A stretch of DNA of 52,045 bases from Gemmataceae bacterium (GCA_025055795.1 JANWVV010000033.1:1-52045), one strand, 5' to 3'. Positions 9,399-17,712 are shown, numbered from the stretch's first letter. Numbers and translations: made by a program. Notes: generated from the letters alone by a model not told the origin.

Positions 9399-9926
9399 TC
9401 AGGAGGTTGTGGTCAACTCCGAGAGTTTGCCGATGGGCATGCCGCTGACCTGAGTTTCGAAGACGCGTTCCTGACCTACCAGACCCAGCACGTGGAAGCG
9501 TGTCAGACGCCGATGCACTTTCAAGCCGGTGCCAACCAGGACAAGGCGTTCCCCCGGGCGGACCGGTCGGACAAAGCGGGCCTCGTCAATGGCTCCAAGG
9601 GCCACAAGCATGCCGGGATCGCCGATTTTTTGACTCGTGTAGTAGTAGGCGGCAAGTTGTGCGGCCGCTTCGCACATCAATACGCCCGGGAATAAGGGGT
9701 AGCCGGGCATATGACCGCGTACCCAGAATTCGTCAGCACGCACGTCCTTGTAACCGACGATCCGGTGCTGCTGCCGATCAACATAGACGATTGCCGTTAG
9801 CATTTCGAACTCGTACCGATGGGGATTGACGGCCCGGATGGCCTTAATGTCGGCGATCGGCTGGTCAAAATTCAGAGACTGGACGAGAGTCAGAGCATTT
9901 TCCAGTGCCTGAGCATCCACACCCAT
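9399..9926 (-). CDS. FabZ/FabA-like hot-dog dehydratase
   Basis: A 175-residue hot-dog-fold protein resembling 3-hydroxyacyl-ACP dehydratases of fatty acid synthesis. The core motif GHMPGYPLFPGVLMCEAAAQ carries the expected catalytic His72 and Glu86. I start it at the second of two ATGs (9926) because AAGGGG lies 9 nt upstream; longer upstream readings give no family-like sequence. It is about 30 residues longer than typical FabZ owing to an N-terminal helical part. The HAD gene lies 150 nt upstream on the same strand and could be co-transcribed. No other fatty acid genes are nearby, so its exact substrate is uncertain. Confidence 0.85.
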   Translation of the reverse strand: MGVDAQALENALTLVQSLNFDQPIADIKAIRAVNPHRYEFEMLTAIVYVDRQQHRIVGYKDVRADEFWVRGHMPGYPLFPGVLMCEAAAQLAAYYYTSQKIGDPGMLVALGAIDEARFVRPVRPGERLVLVGTGLKVHRRLTRFHVLGLVGQERVFETQVSGMPIGKLSELTTTS

Positions 9927-10076
9927 GATGAGCATCCCCTTTTCGACGAGTGGATAAGGTCGGGAATGACCCAGTGTAGCGTAGCCGGTGCATATTTTTT
10001 CCCATCGAGGGTTTAGCAGCCGCCTATCGGGTTTAAGTCGACTCCAGCAGACCGATAACTGATGCAATTTCTACCC

Positions 10077-11021
10077 TCAGGGTAGTAGTTCGAGGATCTG
10101 TGGGAGTTCGGTCAGCAGGGCATCAGGTCGACAGGCGGGGTCCCGCAGTTGTTCGGGCGTGGCCACAAGGCTATGGCGATCGCCTGCAAACAAAGCGGTG
10201 CGGAAGCCGAATCGCTTAGCGGGGGCAATGTCCCGCGTCAGGTTCGACCCGACGTGGAGTACTTCAGCCGGTTCTAGTCCTTTGCGAGCCAAGGCCTGCA
10301 CCGCGGCCCGGAATAACGTCTCGGACGGCTTTCGGGCTCGTTTCTCGGCCGAAAGTATTCGTAAATCAGAGGCGATCAGCTCGTCCAAATGGACGTCCGC
10401 TTGCTCCATGCGAAGACAGCGTTGCAACTGGCCGGGGGTAAAGCATTGCCCATCGGTGAGTAGGCCCTGGGTGATCCCCCGGCGCGTCAGGCCTCGCAAG
10501 GCCGTTACGGCTCCCGGATATGGACCCACCCCCTGTATGCTGGCGTGGTAAAAGTAGGCGATTTTCTGGACGTAGTCTGCCAAGCTGCCGTAAATGGCGG
10601 CATCGAAGGTATAGTCCTTCTGTTGCAATTTTTTGACAATGTCGTCCCAGATGCGTTCAGCGGGTATTTCGGGGTAGCGTTCACCGCCGCTGAGCTGCAG
10701 CATCTGCAGGGCCTTGCGATAAAGCTCGCGCAGGTAGGCAGCGGGTGCCCCCGGCTTACGGCTCATCGATTGCCACATCTTGAATTCCTTGATAACCTTG
10801 TCCAAGGCCGCTTCCGTGACGAAATCCTGGGGATGTTCAAAAAGGAGCTCTCCCTGGGAAATGGCCACCAACGTGCCGTACACCGTCCACATCACGCCGC
10901 GGATATGGAGTTTGGGCAGGGCGGGTTTGGCCTTGGGGGGCTCGATCTTCGGCGAAGCGGGCCAGACGAGGTCCGGCCGCTCATGGATCCGTTCGATATA
11001 CTGTTCCAGGGTTAGTGGCAT
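10077..11021 (-). CDS. HAD-superfamily protein lacking catalytic Asp
   Basis: A 314-residue protein with haloacid dehalogenase fold motifs but altered active-site residues. Motif I reads VMWTVYGTL, so the nucleophilic Asp of the usual DxYGT is Thr46. Motif II is LLTDG (Thr189), motif III is the Lys of RKPSETLF (Lys231), and motif IV reads HVGSNLTRD, with Ser259 in place of the usual Asp of GD although Asp264 is retained. A helical cap spans about residues 55-165. Without the nucleophile, ordinary phosphatase chemistry is unlikely, so it may be a pseudoenzyme with a binding or regulatory role. It starts at the ATG at 11021, is divergent from the ferritin-like gene and lies upstream of the FabZ-like gene. 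Confidence 0.85.
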   Translation of the reverse strand: MPLTLEQYIERIHERPDLVWPASPKIEPPKAKPALPKLHIRGVMWTVYGTLVAISQGELLFEHPQDFVTEAALDKVIKEFKMWQSMSRKPGAPAAYLRELYRKALQMLQLSGGERYPEIPAERIWDDIVKKLQQKDYTFDAAIYGSLADYVQKIAYFYHASIQGVGPYPGAVTALRGLTRRGITQGLLTDGQCFTPGQLQRCLRMEQADVHLDELIASDLRILSAEKRARKPSETLFRAAVQALARKGLEPAEVLHVGSNLTRDIAPAKRFGFRTALFAGDRHSLVATPEQLRDPACRPDALLTELPQILELLP

Positions 11022-11216
11022 GGTGTTCGCATACTCCCAGGGTTTCCCATTCGTACCCTATCAGTGGGAGAGGTTGGCTGCAAGCAGTTGCTCAGCTCGT
11101 TAGATTCCGCCCAAGGAGCGGTACACTCTATAAGCTATCATAAGTTTTCACTCGACACGCAATTAATAATGGAGCAGGCCGACAGACCCTTCACCCCCTG
11201 TTAGGAGGTTACCGTC

Positions 11217-11672
11217 ATGGTCAGCAAGCAGGAGATCATCCAGGCTCTGGTCAACGCCTACAACAAGGAAGTGGAAACAATTATCAACTATCTGTCGTTG
11301 AGCATTGATCTGGATGGTGTGCGTGCGGAATTCATCAAGCAGGCGTTGGCAGCTGACATCACCGGGGAACTAGATCATGCCCGACGATTGGGAGCCCGAA
11401 TCAAACAGTTGGGTGGGCAGATTCCCGGTAGTCTCGGGCTGAAAATGGAACAAACCTATCTGCAGCCTCCCAAGGACACCACAGATGTCATCAGTGTCAT
11501 TCGCGGTGTCCTTGAGGCCGAAAACGACGCTATCCGTACTTACAACGCTATCATCGACCTATCGGAAAAAGGACGTGACTTCGTCACTCAGGAATTGGCG
11601 ATTGACATTCTCGGCGACGAAGAGGGCCACCGCCAGCAATTCGAAGGATTCCTCAAGGAGTACACCAAGTAA
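11217..11672 (+). CDS. Ferritin-like di-iron protein (bacterioferritin type)
   Basis: A 151-residue four-helix-bundle protein. The spacing of Glu20, Glu51/His54, Glu102 and Glu135/His138 matches the di-iron ligand pattern of bacterioferritins and rubrerythrins, suggesting iron storage or oxidative-stress protection. A strong AGGAGG lies 9 nt before the ATG at 11217. There is no C-terminal rubredoxin domain, so it is not a classic rubrerythrin. Upstream (11100-11216) is A+T-rich and probably contains the promoter. It is a single-gene unit. Confidence 0.85.
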   Translation: MVSKQEIIQALVNAYNKEVETIINYLSLSIDLDGVRAEFIKQALAADITGELDHARRLGARIKQLGGQIPGSLGLKMEQTYLQPPKDTTDVISVIRGVLEAENDAIRTYNAIIDLSEKGRDFVTQELAIDILGDEEGHRQQFEGFLKEYTK

Positions 11673-11879
11673 ATGCCAGGTTGGAGCAGTTGGGAGACAG
11701 CATACGCGGCGCCTGCGGCTTTCGGGATTGCCCTAATCGTATCCCGACTCCCTTCGCCTATATGGCGTGCATACGGCCTGAGTTGCCTAGTATTTGTACG
11801 TCACGGTAGGCGGAACAAATTTCGTCCTGCTTGCGAACTCTGATCTAGGGAATGCTTATCTCGGACAACGGCAAAAGTA

Positions 11880-12404
11880 ATGGACGGCCAGGAGCAGATA
11901 TTGGAGTGGCCGGACGAGGCAGCGACCCTGGCTTGGGGACGGCGTTTGGGCAGGCGTCTGTTCCCCGGTACAGTGATCGCACTGGTCGGACCACTAGGGG
12001 CAGGCAAAACGACCTTGGTCCGGGCCATTGCCGAAGGGCTGGAAATTATCAATCCGTCCCTGGTTACCAGTCCCACGTTTGTTTTGTTGCAACACTATCC
12101 GGCTCGGCTGACGATTCATCATTGTGATGCCTATCGCCTCCGCTCTCCGGCGGAATTATGGGATGCCGGCATCGACGAGTATCTCTACGGTGAGGGGGTC
12201 TGCCTGATCGAGTGGGCGGATAAGGTTGCCTGTCTGTTACCCTCCGAGCATCTGTGGATTGAGTTGACGCCCCTTACGCCCCAACAACGCCGGGTCCGAC
12301 TGATTCCCCGAGGTGAGCGTTACGCAACCTTGCTGGAAGAACTGTCAACTGGTGAGGAAAGATCGCCGGGACCGCAATTGTTCCATCCCCCCTCAACACG
12401 GTAG
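11880..12404 (+). CDS. tsaE: tRNA t6A37 biosynthesis ATPase TsaE
   Basis: Small ATPase (174 residues) needed with TsaB and TsaD for threonylcarbamoylation of A37 in ANN-decoding tRNAs. The Walker A motif GPLGAGKTT is at 37-45, followed by the family signatures SPTFVLLQHY, HCDAYRL and LIEWADK. The ATG at 11880 is preceded only by a weak purine stretch. Its last 85 nt overlap the 3' end of the convergent PanE-like gene. TsaB and TsaD are not in the window. Confidence 0.93.
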   Translation: MDGQEQILEWPDEAATLAWGRRLGRRLFPGTVIALVGPLGAGKTTLVRAIAEGLEIINPSLVTSPTFVLLQHYPARLTIHHCDAYRLRSPAELWDAGIDEYLYGEGVCLIEWADKVACLLPSEHLWIELTPLTPQQRRVRLIPRGERYATLLEELSTGEERSPGPQLFHPPSTR

Positions 12405-13429
12405 TCGTATCCTCTTTTGTTGCTGAGGCCCGTGGTGGGTGCACCCAAGAGTGAAGCGACAAGCTCATCGAGCAAGGCTGGGTGGGCCTCGATGCGGAGG
12501 CTAGTCCAGTGCTGGATCCGTTCGTAAAGAGCGGCGTTGAGGGGAGCAGCAAGACCGGCTTGGTGTGCATAACGCAGTAACTGTCCGGTGTAGTATTCCA
12601 GTTCCGTCCGACCCCGACGCATTTCGCCGATCATGGAGCAGTAGGTGCCCCGCAGGGAACGGGCCATCCGCGGAGCCAGCCAGTCGATCAGCCATGGTCG
12701 GCGTAGTAACCAGGCTACCCCGGCCGGGGGCAGGGGCCCTAACCAGCCCAGCGACACGCCGGCACCACGCAGAATGCGATAATTTTCCGCCAGCAACGCC
12801 AGGAATAGACGGCGTAACCCGGCCTGCTCCAGCAAGGCCGCGTTGTCCACGCCCGCGATGGTGGCCAAGGGGGCAATGGTCGCGTTGTACCACAATTTGG
12901 TGGCCTGGATGGGACGAATGTCCTTCACCCACCGTACCGTTAGCAGACCGCTACGCCTTAACAATCCGGCGATCAACCGGGCTGGGCGAGTGCCTGCCGG
13001 ACCAATCCGGCTGCCGACGTACAACGGGCCTCGGCGAGTAACCCGTGCCAGCGGTTTATCCGGCTCGCACCGAGCTACGAACGCCGCAACACCCGCACAC
13101 GGGTGAGACAGTTTCTCCAGCAGCGGGTCCCGTCCGTTCTGGACCGGTACAAGCTGCGCGTCTGTCGTCAAGCGGCTAAGCACCTCTGCATTGTCGTAAC
13201 ATTTTGTACACAGAAACACTAGGCGGGACTGTACCGGTTTCCATATTTCGAAGGGGATGAATTCGGCTGGTAGGGCGGGCTGCCCATACAGTTGAACTCC
13301 CAAGCGTCGGCCGGCTTCTAACTTGGACGGCGACGCTTCCACGAAGCGAACAGTGACCCCGGCTGCGGCTAAGGCATAACCGACCGTTACGCCGATCGCC
13401 CCCGCTCCGACCACATCCACGGCTTCCAT
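12320..13429 (-). CDS. Ketopantoate reductase family (PanE/ApbA-like)
   Basis: A 369-residue NAD(P)-dependent reductase. It has the Rossmann motif GAGAIG at 8-13, a CTKCYD segment like the family's KxY nucleotide-binding turn, and KLWYNATIAPLATIAG, which matches the conserved catalytic Lys and following Asn of PanE. The expected reaction is 2-dehydropantoate to pantoate in coenzyme A synthesis; pantothenate synthetase is also in this window, 36 kb away. The protein is about 60 residues longer than E. coli PanE and the superfamily is diverse, so the substrate is inferred. AAGGAGGGGG precedes the ATG at 13429. The 3' end overlaps tsaE tail to tail. Confidence 0.85.
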   Translation of the reverse strand: MEAVDVVGAGAIGVTVGYALAAAGVTVRFVEASPSKLEAGRRLGVQLYGQPALPAEFIPFEIWKPVQSRLVFLCTKCYDNAEVLSRLTTDAQLVPVQNGRDPLLEKLSHPCAGVAAFVARCEPDKPLARVTRRGPLYVGSRIGPAGTRPARLIAGLLRRSGLLTVRWVKDIRPIQATKLWYNATIAPLATIAGVDNAALLEQAGLRRLFLALLAENYRILRGAGVSLGWLGPLPPAGVAWLLRRPWLIDWLAPRMARSLRGTYCSMIGEMRRGRTELEYYTGQLLRYAHQAGLAAPLNAALYERIQHWTSLRIEAHPALLDELVASLLGAPTTGLSNKRGYDYRVEGGWNNCGPGDLSSPVDSSSSKVA

Positions 13430-14055
13430 GCCCCCTCCTTCCCACTGGGTGTCACGTCAGGATCCCTCGTCTATCAGTCGGTGTCTAGGTCCACATGGCT
13501 TGTTGTCTGGAATGCTTGATATCGCTGCTTGTCAGACTTTGGGAATAGTTACCGCCCGGCACTTCAGCGATACAACCAAATCCCTAGTCTGGCTACTCCA
13601 ACTCCCTTGCAGTTATTGACACTTATTGCTGCATTAGCCTCTGCTTGTATGAAGCTAGAGTACAACCGACCTCGATAGTTCGATGGCATTGTGTCACAAT
13701 AAGCCAGCGAAAGACTAGGCGAAACCATACAAGGAAGCTGATTAAATAAATGGATATCAAAATATTGATCAACCGGTTTTAAAAAAATCTGGTCTGTGGG
13801 CCAGCGAATAACCTAACAACCAGGCAGGAAGCGAGCAGGAAGATGAACAGGGCGGCTCGGTGACGATGCCACGGATGTGGCAGGACACAGACGGGATCAA
13901 CACAAGATGGTTCGTTCCGCTGCCAATGGATCTGTCGATGTAACGCACGGCAGACAAGGCGGATCAAAAGGGATTTGGAACAGCGACTTTCAATCCGAAG
14001 CGGTCGGACTTGAAAGGTAAGTTCGATTCCTTGATCAATCGATTGGAGGTGCAGC
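13430..14055. other. Long intergenic region before the repeat protein
   Basis: 626 nt between the divergently oriented PanE-like gene and the PRPLGG gene. It turns A+T-rich around 13740-13790, a plausible promoter zone for the downstream gene. I find no reading frame with family resemblance or a good ribosome binding site, and no terminator. Confidence 0.5.
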
Positions 14056-14451
14056 ATGTTACGGATCTTGCTGAGCACGGCGATGGTGGCATTAACAGTG
14101 GGGGCGGCGCAGGCCCAACTCCCGACGGTGATCACGGGCACGCCTCGGCCGTTAGGGGGATTCAACCTCAGCGACGGGACGGTCATCACACCTCGGCCGT
14201 TGGGAGGCTACGACATCCGGTTGCCGTCCGGCAATAGCATCACGGCTACGCCTCGGCCGTTAGGGGGATTCAACCTCAGCGATGGTACTACTATCACTCC
14301 GCGTCCCCTGGGTGGATTTAACATTACCTCGCCCTTTGGCGAATCGATCTGGGCCACTCCGCGGCCACTGGGTGGCTACAACTTCAGTGATGGCAGCTAT
14401 ATGACCCCTCGGCCTCTGGGCGGCTTCAACCTGTACATCCCGCGGCGATAA
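14056..14451 (+). CDS. Small secreted PRPLGG-repeat protein
   Basis: A 131-residue protein with a clear signal peptide (cleavage probably after AAQA, residue 21). The mature part is built entirely from six copies of TPRPLGG followed by Phe or Tyr and Asn or Asp. Spacer lengths alternate (16 then 20 residues), giving a 36-residue super-repeat of about 2.8 copies; the short units carry SDGT-like turns, the long ones a PSG or PFG turn. The even spacing suggests a beta-solenoid or extended surface fibre, possibly part of the cell wall or matrix; I do not recognise a family. GGAGGT lies 5 nt before the ATG. A 35-nt exact direct repeat (14140-14174 and 14248-14282, 108 nt apart) points to recent internal duplication. 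Confidence 0.8.
   Translation: MLRILLSTAMVALTVGAAQAQLPTVITGTPRPLGGFNLSDGTVITPRPLGGYDIRLPSGNSITATPRPLGGFNLSDGTTITPRPLGGFNITSPFGESIWATPRPLGGYNFSDGSYMTPRPLGGFNLYIPRR
14140..14282 (+). repeat. 35-nt exact direct repeat, period 108 nt
   Basis: Positions 14140-14174 and 14248-14282 are identical over 35 nt and encode the same PRPLGGFNLS stretch. The 108-nt offset equals the 36-residue protein super-repeat, and a third, diverged copy starts about 108 nt further on. Confidence 0.9.
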
Positions 14452-14550
14452 AGCCCACAGTTTCCAGGTTGAGCAGCGTTGGACCAACACAATCCTGACG
14501 GTTGTCGACCACTTGGTCCATGCAGGGGCCTGTAAACAAACCCAACGGCA

Positions 14551-14742
14551 GTGAAGCAGAAACTGGAACTGAAACTCAGGAAACGGTACAACGGCCCCTA
14601 CCAATCAGGGTACCAACCCTTGAACAGTAAGGGTGGGCCCAGAAGACGAAGGAATGTTAATCCAAATGACACCTATTATAAGCAGGAGGCAGGTGCCATG
14701 AGGATCAATAGGTCCACAATAAGAGGTGACCCTATGCATTAA
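14551..14742 (+). CDS. Doubtful short basic ORF or 14-codon leader ORF
   Basis: A frame open from a GTG at 14551 would encode 63 very basic residues, but that start has no ribosome binding site. Within the same frame the ATG at 14698 has AGGAGG 8 nt upstream and encodes only 14 residues before TAA at 14740-14742. A perfect hairpin (14757-14777) and an intrinsic terminator (14798-14850) follow directly. It may be a leader peptide, a tiny gene or chance; I recognise no homologue. Confidence 0.25.
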   Translation: MKQKLELKLRKRYNGPYQSGYQPLNSKGGPRRRRNVNPNDTYYKQEAGAMRINRSTIRGDPMH

Positions 14743-14756
14743 GCTGCCACTGTCCT

Positions 14757-14777
14757 GACCCTCTTGACTAGAGGGTC
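14757..14777 (+). other. Perfect 8-bp hairpin
   Basis: GACCCTCT and AGAGGGTC form a perfect 8-bp stem around a 5-nt loop, just after the 14-codon ORF and about 20 nt before the terminator. No U-tract follows, so it is not itself a terminator. Confidence 0.6.
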
Positions 14778-14797
14778 GGGTAAAACACAAATGAGTC

Positions 14798-14850
14798 AGA
14801 GCAGGGTCAATCCATACCCCATCCATCAGCCCTGCTCTTTTTTTCTTTTT
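14798..14850 (+). terminator. Intrinsic terminator-like hairpin
   Basis: A 9-bp perfect stem (AGAGCAGGG with CCCTGCTCT) closes a 23-nt loop and is followed by an almost unbroken T-run (14839-14850). It would end plus-strand transcription coming from the repeat-protein gene. The long loop makes it less than ideal. Confidence 0.6.
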
Positions 14851-15016
14851 GAGGAAAAGACTAAACGGAAACGAGTGGCTGCTTTGAAAGATACTGTGGA
14901 TAAACGAGCGTCCCCTGGGATGGTTCAGCCTCAGCTCACTCGGAAGATTAGCAGTTATTTTCGCCTAGCCAACGGCAGATCGGGCTGGCGAAGAACATCG
15001 GCGTAGTAGTTAGGGA

Positions 15017-15922
15017 TCAGGTATGCAAAGGGATTTTAGGGGACGCGTGGAGGTGGAGCCGGGGACCTTTTTTAGACGGCCGTTGCAGGGGGGTAGGCTC
15101 ATAAACAAGCAGGGTGGGGTCTGGAGATGAACTTTCGTCCCGTAGGCGTCCGTCGGCTAGCTCGAAGACACGGTCGGCGAATGGGATCAAGCGGGGATCG
15201 TGCGTGACCACTAGCACCATGCTGCCCCGCTGGCGGGCGCACTGGCAGAGCAAATGCATGACGTGTTGGCCGTTGTCCCAATCCAGGGCCGCGGTGGGTT
15301 CATCCGCGAAGATGAAACTAGGATTTTTAACCAGGGCCCGGCCAATGGCCACCCGCTGTTTCTCACCGCCGGACAGTTCTGCCGGTCGCAAATGAGCACG
15401 ATGTGCCAGGCCCAGTTGCCCCAAAATGATGTCGGCCCGCTTTCGAGCCTCACGAGGGCTGCAACCTTCCCCCCATTTAAGGACAATTTCGAGTTGCTCC
15501 CGGGCCGTTAGGGCCGGAAACAGATTGTACCCCTGGAAAATATAAGAACAATAGCGGAGACGGAATTGCTCCAGTTCCTCTTCCGACAGTCGCCAGATGT
15601 CTTTTCCCAAGGCAAAGACCTGACCGCTATCGGGCCGCAACAGTCCGGACAAGACAGCCAGCAGGGTGGATTTGCCCGAGCCACTCGGTCCCATCAGCAG
15701 ATGGACCTCGCCGTAACGCAGATCAAGGTCGACCTGTTGCAAAGCGATGGCCCGGGTCTGGCCTGTGCCAAAGCTCCGGGTGAGTTGGCGAGCCCGCAGA
15801 CCGATACCGCCGCGACGCAACAGCAGCGGTTCGGTTACTCTCTCCGGGGGATGCTGGCCGCTAGACGGACTGGTCTGCGTGCGACATTTCTGTTCCTTCC
15901 ACCAACGTATCCATCGGCTCAT
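15017..15922 (-). CDS. ABC transporter ATP-binding protein, LolD/MacB type
   Basis: A 301-residue ATPase of the LolD/MacB group, which powers lipoprotein release or extrusion across the envelope. Walker A GPSGSGKST is at 78-86, then the Q-loop FQGYNLFP, signature LSGGEKQR, Walker B FIFADEPTAALD and switch His in VVTHD. About 40 extra basic N-terminal residues and a proline-rich C-terminal tail flank the domain. No FtsX/MacB-type permease is adjacent, which is unusual because these are normally paired. An internal start nearer residue 41 is possible. It is divergent from the TGS GTPase gene. Confidence 0.92.
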   Translation of the reverse strand: MSRWIRWWKEQKCRTQTSPSSGQHPPERVTEPLLLRRGGIGLRARQLTRSFGTGQTRAIALQQVDLDLRYGEVHLLMGPSGSGKSTLLAVLSGLLRPDSGQVFALGKDIWRLSEEELEQFRLRYCSYIFQGYNLFPALTAREQLEIVLKWGEGCSPREARKRADIILGQLGLAHRAHLRPAELSGGEKQRVAIGRALVKNPSFIFADEPTAALDWDNGQHVMHLLCQCARQRGSMVLVVTHDPRLIPFADRVFELADGRLRDESSSPDPTLLVYEPTPLQRPSKKGPRLHLHASPKIPLHT

Positions 15923-16623
15923 GCCCGGCTCTCCCGCAAGCTAGTTCCGGAGGGCGACAGATACAGGCCAGGCGTGACACGCCTTTGTTTACGTTGGGGA
16001 GTCTCCCCCACTCTCTCCCCACGGGCCTGCAAAGGCACAAAACCTTTGTTACATACCCATTACTAGCTTGCTTACTCAGGTCATTCCTCGTCCCAACGTT
16101 GGGGTGTGCCTCCCTTTGCGTCAACATCTCAGGTGGACCGGCGCCCGCCGGTTTCCTGCCCGGCTTTCACTTTTTCGGGTCCTTTTTGCCTCGGACCTGG
16201 CTACCGTCCGCCCGATCTGTCCTTGACCCAAATTGGTGAGCGATCGTTCCAATAGGTCCGGCTGTCCAAAAGCTGATCACATCCTGGTAACTTCGTTAGT
16301 AATGCGACAAAACCCACCCAACGGCAAGCAAAAAATTCCCCTGGAGGGGAAATTTTTGTCGAACCTGAATATTACCATTAGCAAAAAGTAGATTTGAACT
16401 TGCACGATTGAGGTCCTATCGACGGTCATGGAGCGGGTTGCCAGATCATTTTTGATTACAAGATTCAATCCTTGTTAAAACCTTTTTGGTAGTTCTACGG
16501 TGTTCTGCCGCAAGCACTTGTTATAGAGATCAGGGGAGTGGTCCGAAACTAGTCCGGTGCGGCGGGCATGGCTGCAGGCGAGTGTGTACAATGCCAGACA
16601 GAGGGCCCAAGGGAGGAGCAGCC
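15923..16623. other. Structured intergenic region between divergent genes
   Basis: About 700 nt with several self-complementary elements but no credible gene: CAAAGG/CCTTTG around a 7-nt loop (16030-16048), ACCGGCG/CGCCGGT with a 2-nt loop (16137-16152) and an A/T-flanked GC hairpin (16331-16357). It separates the ABC ATPase and the TGS GTPase. Longer plus-strand starts for the GTPase (16486, 16591) fall here and are rejected for lack of a ribosome binding site. Confidence 0.5.
16331..16357. other. Symmetric A/T-flanked hairpin, terminator-like
   Basis: A-tract, TTCCCC, TGGA loop, GGGGAA and T-tract form an 11-bp stem with a single bulged A. Read on either strand the stem ends in a T-run, resembling a bidirectional terminator. 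No gene obviously ends here on either strand, so it may terminate a small unseen RNA or act as a leader structure. Confidence 0.45.
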
Positions 16624-17622
16624 GTGGCCGTCAATCTGCCACCGCAGTATCATGAGGCGGAAGAACGCTACCGCAAGGCCCGCACCCCTGAGGACAAACT
16701 GGCTGCCTTGCGCGAAATGTGGGTATTACTGCCCAAACACAAAGCCAGTGAAAAACTGCAGGCAGAACTGAAGCGGCGTATATCCGAATTGACTGATCAG
16801 ATCGAGCAGGCCCGTACCGCTCCAAAGCGGGGTGGCGGTGGAACGGTCCATAAGATACCTCGGCAGGGAGCGGGACAGGTCGTTTTGCTGGGGCCACCCA
16901 ACGCGGGCAAATCCCGGTTGCTGGCTGCTCTGACGAGTGCTACCCCCCTGGTGGCCCCTTATCCCTTCAGTACGCGTGAACCGCTCCCCGGCATGATGAA
17001 CTACGAAGATGTCCGAATCCAGTTGATCGACTTGCCCCCCATCACAGCCGAGCATTACGACCACTTTATTACGGACATCACCCGGGGGGCGAATGCCGCC
17101 CTGTTGTTTTTGGACCTGTCGGACGACGACGGTCCCCAGGCCACCCAAGCGGTCATCGATCGCCTGGCACGGGCCCGGCGCCGACTGCTCCCTCCAGGAG
17201 CCCCACCCCCAGAGGATCCGGCCGACTATGCCCTGCCCACGTTACTGGTGGCCACCAAGGCGGATGACGTGGCGGCCGATGTCCGCTTGGCCCTGGCACG
17301 GGAACTATTCGATGATACCTACCCCTGGTATCTGGTGTCTGCCGAGCGTGGCGAAGGACTCGATGCACTACGCGCCGCCATCTTCCGCGTACTTGACGTC
17401 ATTCGGGTATATGGCAAAGAACCCGGCAAGCCTGCCGATCACACCAGTCCCTTTACTTTACCCTGTGGTAGCACCGTGGCAGACCTGGCCGAGCACATCC
17501 ACCGCGAGTGGGGAGAAAAAGTCAAGGCAGCCCGTGTCTGGGGCAGTGCCGCGTTTCCAGGTCAAACTGTCGGACGGGATTATGTCCTTCAAGACAAGGA
17601 TGTGGTGGAATTGCAAATATGA
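16624..17622 (+). CDS. Obg/DRG-like GTPase with C-terminal TGS domain
   Basis: A 332-residue GTPase. An N-terminal helical part typical of the DRG-like group (NLPPQYHEAEERY, then PKHK) is followed by a G domain with P-loop GPPNAGKS at 90-97, a switch II that reads DLPP in place of DTPG, ATKADD as the base-specificity loop, and a TGS domain over the last 75 or so residues (CGSTVADLAEHIHREW, ending KDVVELQI). TGS GTPases generally bind ribosomes. I choose the GTG at 16624 because GGAGG lies about 7 nt upstream and relatives begin with this NLPPQY segment; upstream ATGs add unrelated sequence. It heads a probable operon with the RicT-like and Minf_1886 genes. Confidence 0.9.
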   Translation: MAVNLPPQYHEAEERYRKARTPEDKLAALREMWVLLPKHKASEKLQAELKRRISELTDQIEQARTAPKRGGGGTVHKIPRQGAGQVVLLGPPNAGKSRLLAALTSATPLVAPYPFSTREPLPGMMNYEDVRIQLIDLPPITAEHYDHFITDITRGANAALLFLDLSDDDGPQATQAVIDRLARARRRLLPPGAPPPEDPADYALPTLLVATKADDVAADVRLALARELFDDTYPWYLVSAERGEGLDALRAAIFRVLDVIRVYGKEPGKPADHTSPFTLPCGSTVADLAEHIHREWGEKVKAARVWGSAAFPGQTVGRDYVLQDKDVVELQI

Positions 17623-17712
17623 AACAACCGGAGTTGCTGATGTCACCTTGCGGGCCGTAACCGGGTCCGGGACAATGACGCATGGGCAATCCTTCTACGC
17701 TATGGTGAAGCG

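Noticed and set aside
14010..14030. tRNA-like GTTCGATTCC T-loop sequence
   Set aside because: The flanking bases cannot form a 5-bp T-stem and no acceptor or anticodon stem surrounds it.
14764..15006. 80-codon plus-strand frame after the repeat-protein region
   Set aside because: Its start lies inside the hairpin region, the terminator at 14798-14850 falls within it, and there is no ribosome binding site.
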